Part shown: positions 1 through 11,257 of the stretch, piece by piece
Position numbering within the stretch: the first letter of the stretch is position 1
Layout of the letters: the number at the start of each line of letters is the position of its first letter
Source of the DNA: Setaria digitata
Lineage: Eukaryota > Nematoda > Chromadorea > Rhabditida > Setariidae
Length of the DNA: 64,000 nucleotides
Direction of reading: 5' to 3'
NCBI GenBank assembly: GCA_003640385.1
Contig: RCAB01000018.1
Span: 1 to 64,000 of the forward strand
Position numbers and translations under genes: made by a program
Notes under the pieces: model-generated
The model's database searches: none
Told to the model about the DNA's origin: nothing
The model's input: only the letters and a program-made list of their open reading frames with translations

Positions 1-26
1 TATAATATAATATAATATAATATAAA
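1..26. repeat. TATAA pentamer microsatellite at window edge
   Basis: The first 26 bases are a tandem TATAA repeat. It is cut by the window edge, so its full length is unknown. No function is inferred. Confidence 0.8.
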
Positions 27-1053
27 ATGTAATACTAATAGTACAATTTCCAATCATTTTACATGAATTTCGAACAGAATTATAAACATTTCTCTAAGAA
101 AAAAAAAAAAAGAAAAAGACTCCTTTTCAGCGGATCAGATAATCCTCGAGGTAGTAGTAATAATTCAAAATCCTAAAGCGTAAAAATTACTTTTTAGCAT
201 TGATTTTTCTCCGAAACCTCCTGTAATTATCTATTCTTTCCTTCACAATGTTGAACTTTCAGGAATAAAAAATATTGCTGCAGTAGTACGTAAAACAATT
301 CGGAAATTGGTAGCATGAGGAAAATGTTCAAGCTGAAATTCCGACATTTTTTATTTCACTGCTGGCTCAATTCCGACTGCTCCTTTTGTTTCTGCTTTCA
401 ATCGGTCTACTATATCGCTAATTTGGTCTTTAAAATATCCAGGCAGATGGAAACCTCCCTTTGGTACAACATGAAAAATAGCTACGATTTACAAATGACA
501 AGTTTATAATTTATCAGTTTTTTAATTTATGAACGTTCAATGAAATATGTTATCTACTGCTGCTCTTGTTTTGCTGCTAGTCATAAGCGTAATTTCATAG
601 TCTAGTCATATCCTGGTCCTGATAAAATGATTATTTTCAGTCCCGCAGGTGAGTAATTTACTTGCTGGTATATTCCAAGCTTCTAAAGTAACATGATTCA
701 CTATAAAAAATTTAAAGACACTCACAATTTTTTTTTATTGCAATTTTTTAATTACTTTCCTTTCCCAATAAANTATATTCCAAGCTTCTAAAGTAACATG
801 ATTCACTATAAAAAATTTAAAGGCACTCACAATTTTTTTTTATTGCAATTTTTTAATTACTTTCCTTTCCCAATAAATGCGGTTTTTACTAAAGGGGCTT
901 TTACTGAGGATAACGTCCTTATTTCCAGTCTCCAACTTTCTAAAATCTTGAGTAATTCCTATAATCCTTATTTTAACTCTTCTATATTTTATGTTTACCA
1001 ACAAGTTGTATGATTTTAGGTTCAGGATCTGTGATTTGGTAGTACGAAAGAAA
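27..1053. other. AT-rich stretch without a recognised gene
   Basis: Short open frames of 64-71 codons exist on the plus strand here but show no motif and are of the size expected by chance in AT-rich DNA. The stretch contains the duplicated block around the N at 773. I see no gene. Confidence 0.5.
669..877. repeat. Direct duplicate of about 104 bp flanking a single N (assembly overlap)
   Basis: Bases 669-772 are repeated immediately after the N at 773 (774 to about 877), with one A/G difference near the middle. The same arrangement occurs at the other two N bases of the window (53800 and 57015). The likely explanation is two contig ends that overlap but were joined by an N instead of being merged. 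The single mismatch would then be an allelic or sequencing difference. Confidence 0.85.
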
Positions 1054-1236
1054 TTATAACTTTGGCAAAGTCGACATCGATGTTATAGGTCCTCCAATAC
1101 TTGTGTCTTCTTTAAAATTTTGTTGATATTCTTCTATCGAACTTGTTTGACTGTTTTGTATTGACTGATTACTATGTTTTCTCAGTGAAGAACCTGAAAT
1201 TATACCACAGTCAGCAAGATTTGTTTTTCCAGTTCT
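1054..1236 (-). CDS. Possible terminal exon, unknown protein
   Basis: On the minus strand a plausible acceptor (pyrimidine-rich, ending TTGTAAG) is followed by 60 in-frame codons and a stop at 1054. The peptide is Ser/Thr/Gln/Asn-rich (it includes SSLRKHSNQSIQNSQTSSIE) and ends STLPKL. Its composition resembles the low-complexity cytoplasmic tail encoded just upstream, so it could be an alternative last exon of that gene, or the end of a different gene. No domain is recognised. The exon is a prediction from splice signals and composition only. Confidence 0.3.
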   Translation of the reverse strand, partial: RTGKTNLADCGIISGSSLRKHSNQSIQNSQTSSIEEYQQNFKEDTSIGGPITSMSTLPKL

Positions 1237-1959
1237 CTTACAAAATGGTACAAATTTTGTGATAAAAATGAGCGAAAAGTGAGCGTACCAAAAAGAGTTC
1301 GAAAAAGCCAAAAAATATAGCAAGAGAACAGAAAAGTAATTCCAAAGCGAGTATTATTTAATTAAAAATAATTTTTATTTTCCGGAAGTCATTCCTTCCT
1401 TATTTCCATGTCGTGATGATCCATCGACTACTTCCAGTAGAAAGTATTTAATGGAGAATATGTGTAAGAAATATTGTATTCAACTGTTTCTAGTGACTGA
1501 ATTTAAGCCCGGTGATCCATATAAACTGATTATGAACTTACTGATGATGGTCGTCGAAGGACGTGTAATATTTGTGGTGTATGTCTTCTTGCCATATTTA
1601 GTGCGACTGGAACAAATTTATGACAGTAAGAATAGAAGCTTAAAATCGATATGCACTATGAGAAAGTGTTAATTCCTCTACCAACCCATATTTTTTCAGC
1701 TAAAATACAGAAATCATTTTTATTATGTAGCTTGACAAGCCAAAATATACACTTATTAATTCCCAAAGAATTTTAAACAAGCGATATCAATTTTTCGCAA
1801 TATTATGGAAATAGAACTCGAGTATCTTTCCATCAAACACGTTGAGATTTCACACTGTATTTATGAGTCCGTACTAACACCTGAAGACACATATAAACCT
1901 TTTCAAGATGATTTCAAGAAGCCCGTCCTGCTCCTTCGCGCAGAAATTATTGCGAAGAA
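1237..1959. other. Non-coding stretch
   Basis: This stretch lies between the possible terminal exon and the stop codon of the membrane-protein gene. A 73-codon hydrophobic plus-strand frame (1451-1672) is present but has no supporting motif or splice context. It probably contains the 3' untranslated region and polyadenylation site of the minus-strand gene. Confidence 0.4.
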
Positions 1960-4136
1960 TTACCAGTAAACTGAAGACTCGTATCCTTCTTTTAATGATG
2001 CAAGTGCGTGTTCACTATCAGATTCAGCGTATGTATATGTTGACCTTGATGGGTAAGGATAGGTTGAAGTTCTGCCACTAGTTGTCGAAGAACATATAAC
2101 AACCTGATTAGGATCGCCACGAAAGCTAAATTCTCTAAGTTTACTGTTTCCGTCTCGTAAAATCTTCAATCTTTTATATGTGAAAAATATATGATAAAAA
2201 AGAGTGAAACTTGAATAGATATTATAAAAAGGAGTTCCGTAAAATGATCGTGGAAACCAATTCTGTCTATAGGGTCCTACATTCTTGTCTTTTTCACAAA
2301 TCACTTCTCCGTAAAAGAGATTAAGATATCGAAAGAAGAAAAATTTTTGCCTTTCAATAACGTGACACACGTTCATTATAGTTATAATTCTCGATATCAC
2401 TCTTCAGTAACCCAGAACTACAACTAAATCTGCCAAGGAATGAATTTAAACAATTGTAGAAGTCAATCCAAATCAATGATTTTCCTTTGGAAGTTTTTGT
2501 TTTCATTACTTAATTCTCGAAAATGTGAGTAAACGAAATAAACAGGTTCTGTATGGTGAAAAATCCAAAAACATACGTTTTAGGAGGTGGAGCAGTGCCT
2601 GCTGCAGTGTACGTAATATTTGTACCGCTATATGTTGACTGCATGATTGATGAGGTTGCAACGGATGGCGCATTTCCCACATAGAACGTGTTGTAAGCTT
2701 GTTCATTTTCTACTTGAAATAGATACTACAGACTTTCAAAAAATGAAAGATAGTTGAATTAACAGTTGCATTTGTAATAAAAAGGAAGTTGTGTGAGCTG
2801 AAAACTTCAGTCCTCTTATAAACCCCGAATTACACCCTCTTTTGTTACTTCAACATGAAGAGCAACTTAATCCGTGCATACTTCAACAACGATTAGTTAT
2901 TATAATTGCAGACCATCTACTAAAGCATAATTTCACACACTAAACGGGAAGAATCTTGGCTAACCTTCACTACTGCTCCTGAGTCCATGTAAAGCACTAC
3001 AAGCAGTTTCACCAAATGGTTCGGTTTCGCAGCTTAATAATTAATACTTAGGTAGGATAACAAAAAATATTCTAAGATTCATCAGTACAACCATAAATAT
3101 GTGGAGAGTTCGCTTCTTTTTTATTTCGACTCACTAAAGCAGCGTACAGATATAGGTTTGAGTCATTGTTCAGGTAAAAGAGTTTGTGAAAGATCAAAAT
3201 GGAGAACAAATATTCAATACAAGAGAACAATTGTTTCCGTTCCGTAAGTATTTGAAATTGGAAATCTGAATATTTGAAAATATAAATCAAAAATACAGCT
3301 GCAAAAACCCACCAAGTTGGCTCAGGAAAAGTGTTCAACATAAGACGTCGAGGTGTGCTTCGACCGTAGGTTTGACCAAGTGGTAGAAGTGGTAGTGAAG
3401 GGGCTGGTCTTGTATAAAATCGTGATGCTCCAGGACCAGGATACGGTAACGTTGATTGTCTTGAACTGTCCTGCCATCCAGAACGTCCATATGTGGAGCG
3501 TAGTACAGGTGATGGCCCATCTGTCGTTTTAAGTCTTAATTTTCGTGGAGCATTCTCGCAGCAATGTCCTTCCTGTAGCAGTTCCTTCACTAATAGAGAA
3601 TCATGATTTTTGTAATGACTGTCATCTGCTGAGCGATCACAGTACGGACCGTGTCGTGGTATGCCAGCAGCATTCACTGCAGGAACAGAAAAGCCGCAAT
3701 GTGGAGGAGGTAAACTTTGACTGGCAGTCATTGAACCACTGATCACGTGTGCAGGAGGTGGTATTGATGGTTGAGCGAATTCGGATGGCGTCTTTGGTAC
3801 TGTTGATGCTTGCTGTACGTACGGAGTAACACTTTTAAGCAAAAAAGACTTTGAGCTGATATTTTGAGCTGAGTCGCATGATATCACCGTCGACTGGGAT
3901 GCGGATACTGGAGCAATTCTTGTTAATCGATCATCATTCAGCGATTCACTTCTCATTGGCGTACCTAAATCGCAATAATTTTTTTATAAATATAGGAAAA
4001 AGCAAACAAAAAATGAAAATTTTCCGGGAATTTCGTTATACACCCATCAAAAATTCTACTTCGTGTATATTTTTTCAAAATATTAGAATGGTATACCTTC
4101 TAGTATTAAATTCTTTCAAAATATCAAAGTAATTTT

Positions 4137-4201
<65 letters not shown>

Positions 4202-5515
4202 AAAATAATATATATATATATTTTATGGGACACGAATTTAGTAAAAGTATTCATTTTGTAGTAAAAACCTCTAATGAGGCGCAACTATGATTACAACCTT
4301 CATCCGAACTATCTACTCGTGAAGAATGAGGATGTGATGATGACAACGGTCTCGGTGGAATTCCTCCTTCATCCTAAAAATTAAAATTTTACTCTTGACC
4401 CAATGACTTACTCACGACACTACTTATTACCTCACTCATCTCTGATATCTCCTGCAAAACTTGATAATGTTTTCGAAGCCCGTAAAATCAAAAATAATGA
4501 ATTTTAAGTCACGCATGGATAGAAAACGAATGATTACCCCTGGTTTTGCCGTATGGTTCAGTCGTTGTCTCAGAGGTATACAAAATGGTGCATGTACTGT
4601 GGCATCCATCTGCTTGATGTTTCTGCAAGGTGAAAATACTAAGCTGACCACAGAGTGAAATTTAAGGGAAAATAAAAGCTGCGAAACATTAATACCTTTT
4701 AGAGTGGGACTGTAAATTCGTCAAACTATTCTTCGACCCGTTATCCGTAGCAGCTACAACAAAGTTATTCTTTAGATTTGAAGTGAAATTCAAAAAAAAA
4801 AGTGGCTTATTGTTAGGGAAAGCATACCTGTACACTGTATCTTTCTGCAGTAATACCTCCGAACACGTCTAACAGTACTTCCTCTTTTACTACAAGAAGT
4901 ATTACTATTCACACAGTGTTTCGAAATTCCGCTAGACCCAAATGATTGCCTCACAAAAGCAACCTGAAATTCACTTCATACTCTTCAGAATATGGAGGAT
5001 AGCAGATTAATTGAATTTTTTTCCAAACATACAGACAGAAATAGGTTATATTTTTGTTGATTCTTCTTTTTCCCAAATTTACAATTTATATTCAAATTTC
5101 AAATTGTTGGATTCTGTTTTTGCTCAGCCAAAAGATAGTTAGTTAGTCCTACAGATAATCTACGATTCCAACTAACAACGGAGCAATGTAGATAGATGCA
5201 AGGAGAACAAAGATGGCACCATCTACTAGAAAGGCTGGAAAGATTTGAGATGATTGACTCCATGAAGGATCTGTGCTCTCCGTTATCCCACCGAGTTGTT
5301 CTCGGTTTCCCTTGGGTAAGAGAAGACAGACCCCAGAACAATGGACATACATGACGTCACTTTCATGACACATGAACCCGAGATTAACTCAAGAGTACAA
5401 ACCGATATGTTATATTCGTCCTGATTTTCGTCAACCGTACTCCTTACCGAGTTCTTTTCTTGACTGAACAACTTGCATGGCTCCGTGGTGGCAAGATTTC
5501 CTTTGGTATCTATGG
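1960..5515 (-). CDS. Predicted single-pass membrane protein with long low-complexity tail (5' end incomplete)
   Basis: I do not recognise this gene. Spliced minus-strand exons join in phase: about 5515-5457, 5297-5168, 4960-4843, 4749-4691, 4625-4538, about 4450-4437, 4373-4267, 3962-about 3320, 2705-2573 and about 2172-1960. The exon near 5.2 kb encodes a short region followed by a hydrophobic segment containing GAIFVLLASIYIAPLLVGIV, a clear transmembrane helix. It is followed by a Cys/Arg-rich juxtamembrane stretch and a long tail rich in Pro, Ser, Thr and Tyr (APPPKTY; TYPYPSRSTYTY), ending ESSVYW. This suggests a type I surface protein with a cytoplasmic signalling or scaffold tail. The N-terminal signal peptide and most of any ectodomain were not found. 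The gene is on the same strand as, and about 1.2 kb downstream of, the TRPM gene. Confidence 0.5.
4138..4201. repeat. Self-complementary (CT)n(AT)n(AG)n microsatellite
   Basis: A run of about 11 CT units, then about 9 AT units, then about 11 AG units makes the whole 64-bp block its own reverse complement. It lies in an intron of the membrane-protein gene, between the exons near 4267 and 3962. It could extrude as a hairpin. No function is inferred. Confidence 0.9.
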
Positions 5516-6718
5516 ACAGATAATTAACTTTATCACTCTCCTATCTTCAACTAATTTAATAGGATCTACCTGAAAATTTCAAATTTCATCTGATAATTAA
5601 AGCGAAATATGGCATTTTATCGACTTTGAAGTGTCGCAATTAATATTTCATTGTGGGATAACTCAAAAGCACCAGCTACTAAGCTGATAGGCTGAAGCGG
5701 ACAATTAACCATAAATTAATCTAATTTCATATTTTCTGGATAATATATTGGATAGATTAGTAGAATTTGGGACTGGGAAAAGAATTTCAGATTTGAAAAT
5801 GTCAAGAGAGATCTTATATTTGTCTGCCTCATTTTGTTTTAATAACTCATCTTTGAAACAATTACACGTCACTTTAGGTAAGGATGAATTTCTAAACCCA
5901 TAAAGTTCTTAGACGAAACCGTCCCCTGCTAAAATGCTTATCTATTTGAAAACTGTATATTTCTGAACTCCTTTTAAATTTGAGCACAGCATCAAATTTC
6001 AAACGGTGACGCGAGCGAGCTGGATTACCGTACTCCGATTTTAACAAATTTACGGAAATTGTTCTCCTACTACCACTTCTTCTCCTTGTCTCTAAATTCA
6101 CATGAACTTCCTCAAATTTGAGTATTCGTTCTTTATTTTCAGCAGATGTCAGTCAATAATTTTGGAGTTACATCAACAGTGGAAAAAAGACTGGAAATGC
6201 ACAACAAATCCGACTGAAAACAACAGTACAGAAATTTCCCGGAATAGAAACGACCGGTCCTACCATTCAGCAGCAAAACTCACCGGAACTCAAGTGAGCA
6301 CTCAAACGACCAGTAAATCAGTAAGCCTAAAATTTGCAAGTCTTGAAAACCATTCAACCGAGAAGGCTTAACTGTCAGACGTTACGAAAATGTTAAATAC
6401 TACCGCCTCATTTTCAGGACATTTCCGCTTTTCAGTTTTCCATCACTTTGAGAAAATATTCCAGAACTTCGGGTTTGATATTCACACCAGCGAAGTTACT
6501 GAAAGATTTCCAGGAGGGCTGTGTAAATGCACGAAATTGGGGATACGGTAATTGTCGAGAGAGAAGGTCTCTGATGACTTTTTGGGGCAGCAATGACCAA
6601 AGATATTAGATAATTCAGTGCTTATTAAAATGCAAGGAAATGTGATGTACGTGAGTATAAGTTGTATACAATTTGCAGTGCTTATCAGTAACTTGTGAAA
6701 CATCAGAAGTAAATACAA
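5516..6718. other. Interval between TRPM 3' end and next minus-strand gene
   Basis: No confident gene. It holds a 69-codon basic minus-strand frame (5892-6101) and several short plus-strand frames bounded by splice-like signals between 6140 and 6650. Either could be real exons, but none carries a recognisable motif. Missing 5' exons of the downstream membrane-protein gene may lie here. Confidence 0.4.
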
Positions 6719-9700
6719 TCAGTCATCAAGTTCGACAAATGAAGGCGTTCTTATCGCGATTTCATTCGTATCACTGCTCGTCGACTCTGATAATACCTCC
6801 CGGCTTGATGTTCGACATATATCCGTAACGGACCATAATGGTGGTCTTATTCTGCAGTTGGGGACCTAAGAAAATGATAGATTATTTCCAAATTCAATCT
6901 TCAGGTAAATAAATCTTCATTAACTAGATGTTTCATAAAATTCAATCAGAGTGATGTACCAGTTGGCAGTGAAATATAGTAAAGCGTGAGACTTAACTCC
7001 TATGCGAGACTGTTACATGGAACCGCTCTTGTACTTCAGGTTCTTCCAAAGAATTTATAGCAAACCATTCCATTCGTATCATTATGCGCAAACAGATGTA
7101 TTCCACGACGTGCTATTTCCAGTAATTCTCTCTCAGACATTGTAAAATTCCCGGTAGCTAATTAAATTAGGTCACGAGCACTGCCATCTTTTCATTACTG
7201 CTCCCTGAGAATTGCACTTGGAAAGTAACTACACATCCTACCTCTTCGAAATTTCTATGTGTTGCATCACCAAATTCAGCTGCAGGGACCCCGGGCGAAG
7301 CCACAGGTCGGAATGAATCATCTGGATAGCGTAGCACCTTAGGCATCTCAATTGTATCTGTTATCGATGTATAAACTTCGTCACGAAGGATAAACGATCT
7401 GAAACGCAAAAATGGACATCATTGAACCCTAACGATCAAGCGGTCTTAAAATTTTTCATTTTTGAAGGTCCTCGAGATGCAACTTTGCCACAAGTAATGG
7501 TTTTTCATTACGCTACTCTCAAAACCTTTATCTCCGCTAGGTGCGTGTGTCGTGAATTTACTTGTTCTTTCTCTTGTATTCTGAAGGATAGTGCATATTG
7601 TTCACTCGAACCTTCTCTCACCTGACTTTCTTTCTCGCAAGTTACAAAAAAAAAAAAATTGAGAAAAGTTCAGTAACTTTCCAGCTTACTTTTTCGTAAT
7701 CTCGTGGACTTTGCGCACTTCTGAAAGCTCATCCCTGTGCTGCAGTCTTCTTGATCTTTCCTCATCACCGCTACTACCGTTTGAGTGCATTTCAGACTCC
7801 ATTTGTTCTATTAAAGATTTCTGTTCTGTAACGTTCTGATAATTCATTCTCTCTGCTTTTGCAGTCCCTGATGAATTCTTCGAATTTCTTTCGTTTTCGG
7901 CAGAATTTTGCAATATTTTAAGCATCGCTTGCTGATTCTTTTCAATAACATAAAGTTTAGCTTCTATTTCTCTAAGAAACGACTTCATATTGCAATCTTC
8001 ATTTACCAGACTATTTAATCGAAGTTGTAAGCTGTTAGTTCTGGAAAAAAAACACATTTTACAAAATTTTGATTCTTTAACAACTTTTCTTTTAATATTT
8101 ATTTTCAGAAAAACTTCGGTTCATTATATATAACTGATCTTTTGTTAATTTTGCAGAACGAATTTTTACTATGCTGAGTGATCCCACGTCAGGTATAATC
8201 ATATGCGGCGAGCATTAAGAAGCTTAGAATGGAGCTACTAAATTATGATTTTTAACTAATGAATTGTACTTAGTTCGACTACTTCTATTCAATAAAAAAT
8301 TATGAAGAATTTTAGGTAACCCACCTTTCTACAGCTGTTTTTAAGTGGTAATCAGTTTGCACTGTCTGCGAGATAATCTTCTTTCTCGAAAGGTCATCCA
8401 TGCAGTCTTCTTCAAAATCATGTAGCAAACGTAACTCTTCATCACTTAAACTTAGCTCTAAAAAACACAATTATGTTCAATGAAGTTTGAAAGTCTAAAA
8501 GTTGAGAAAATCCTCCGAATTAAATAATCTTTTAACTTACTCATTGAAAAATCGAAAAATCCCCCCCGCTTGTTAGTCCCTCGCCTTCTTCGTCCACCTT
8601 TCCCACCTGACTAAAAATAGAGTTTTATTTTAATTTTCAAAGAAAAATTATGTTAGATATCAAGAAAATTAAAGTAAGTTATTAAATTCTCATTTAGAAG
8701 AATTTCTTTCAAGCTTCTTTCAGATGCACCAGAGTTTGGAAGTGGTCGAAGTGAAGTTTTCTAACCTTCCAGAGATATCTGAACAAAATAAAAAGGTGCG
8801 ATATTGGTGTAAAAGGTGGAGGAAAAAACGGTGTGTTTTCATATTCCATAACTTGCTCGTAGCGCTGGAAAAGCCACACTTGCTGTGCGATGGCATTTGT
8901 TTCATTGAAGATATTGCTAAATGCCTTTCAAATTATTCCAGAATTTTGCAAATTATTAACAAGGACTTCTTTGGAGTTAAATTTTGATATAACCGTCGCA
9001 GTATCAAAATATTTCTCGTATTTATCATTGAATCTCTATACTGTTTACATAAATAATTGTTGTAACCATAAATACTTACTTGAAAATTGCTATTAGCATA
9101 TTAATCAAAAGAATATTTGCTACTAAAAGGAATATTGTCATAAGAATTGGTGGTATCCATCCACCGGGAACACAATTAATTCCTAAAAATGATGCATACC
9201 ATCAAATACTCTGAGCAGAAATATTTGGATAGGAATGAGATATAAGTAGAGATCACTGTCTCTTCTTGGAGGATTTATAAAATCTTTGAGAAATTCTTAA
9301 TCATGAGGAACTGTTGGACCAACTAATTCATTTGATTTTTATTTTATCATCTAAGTGACAGTTTAGGAAGCTATTTCAGCACACAAACATCGATATCTGT
9401 TATGAAGCACAAAGTATTTACCTTCATCTCCGCAGGTATCAATTTCTCCTGCATATACCTCTCCATAGAGCATAAAGTATGGTTTGTAAAAAATATTTCT
9501 TATTAAGAGCCATTGCCATTTTTCATGAGGATAAGTAATTGCTTGACGTGAAATCCCGAAAGACATCAGTGTGACCAACAGTAGAGCCAAAATATACATC
9601 ATGTTTACGATCTAAAATAAATATTTCAAAAGGTATCTTTAATGTTCTTGTTTAGTTGCAAAAATGTGATATAGTTGATTTTAAAACATTAACTTTTTAT

Positions 9701-11222
9701 AGATTACAACAAGCTCAAAAATGAATAACTCAAAACTGCTCGTTATTTAGTAATTTTTCGGAAAGAAAAAAGTCGCCTTTTAATTTTACTGTACCTTCTT
9801 CACAGACTCACACAAATGCTTGCTAGAAAAGCGAACCGTTTAAGCCAACTTTACTATCGCACTTATTCACTATTACTAGGCACCTGAATTCTTTAGATAT
9901 TTTTAAATATCTTCAACCAAAACTTACCATCTTTCCTGTCATCTGTATGTAAGGCCCAAGTCTTGGGTGAACACCCATGAAATCCAGAAGTTTAATATAC
10001 CAGAATACAATATTACAGGATAAGATGACTCGTCCGTACGAATGACGTGTTAGCTGATTACAACGGAAGCCGAAACCAATGAAGAATGTCACAATGGCTA
10101 AGCACGTTAAATAATTCCAACAACGATCAAAATAAACGCGTGTCTTTTCGCAAATGGTACCTGCTTCCTGGACCAACAACTAAAATTCAAGAAATTTTAA
10201 AATTGAAAGAAGAAAAGTCAATTGTAACTAAATGGGACTGTTTAAATAAAGAGAATAGCAAGTAAATGAAATGAAAGCTATGCTTTTATTCTGTTGCTGC
10301 AGTGTTAAAAATGGGGAACTCAGTCCTACAGAAAACTGCGCGGAAAGTTACCTTTCGAAAATGTTCCATAACAAAAGCGATTACGTATGCAAAGAGAAAC
10401 CATTCTACTTTAGTTGGATTTACCGGAAATTCGATCAGTATTACGTACGTGTAGATGCTGAGAAATATGAAATAACTAGCAAGCCATATCCAAAAAGTAG
10501 TAATCGGTGCCGAATAGAAGACAGTAAATTTAGTCGTCCATGATGTTCTTCGTGCCAACTATAAAAAAGAAAAACTTATTCAGTCCATGAACCATGAAAT
10601 GTTTTTCTTTCAAAAAAAAAGAAGAAAAAACAAGAAATATCTTGGAAGGGAAGCAAAGTGTCTCAATTTCAAACTGAAGTTCTTGTTTAGCATTATTCTA
10701 AAATATTTCTCAAACAATAGTTAGTCGAATTAACTCTTGGGTTGTTGCAGTACCGACAATCACATATCCTTTTTATTTTAATTTCAAAACCACTACTTTA
10801 ATTGTTTAAAGAATACAAAAATTATTAGCAATAACGCAGCAGTTTTCTATCTAGAATAATTTGCATCTGAAGTAACACTTCTTGACCCCATAGTCTGTGC
10901 AAAATTAAATGTAAACAAACCTCTTCAACTTGCAAACTTGCTCCCACTGATTTCCGTGATGCTTTAAGTCCTGACCTGAACCGCAATGTTTCTTCGATTA
11001 AATTGGCAGTTTCGAAAAAATTGTTCATGCGTTGCGAAAATGCTGCTGTCTTGTACTTGGTTTTTCTTCGTATTTTTACATGCTGGAACTATTGAAGGTT
11101 GAAATTCTTCAAAAAAGAAAAAGAAAATAAAAAATATGTAAGATGAGATGAGAAGTATGTCATACTGCTGCTGCGGGAGACGAACAAGCACTATTCTGAC
11201 TACGATCATCATCATCTTTCTC

Positions 11223-11257
<35 letters not shown>

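Noticed and set aside
7686..8057. Separate coiled-coil protein gene
   Set aside because: It lies in the expected position and order for the TRPM C-terminal coiled coil and joins neighbouring TRPM exons, so it is not an independent gene.
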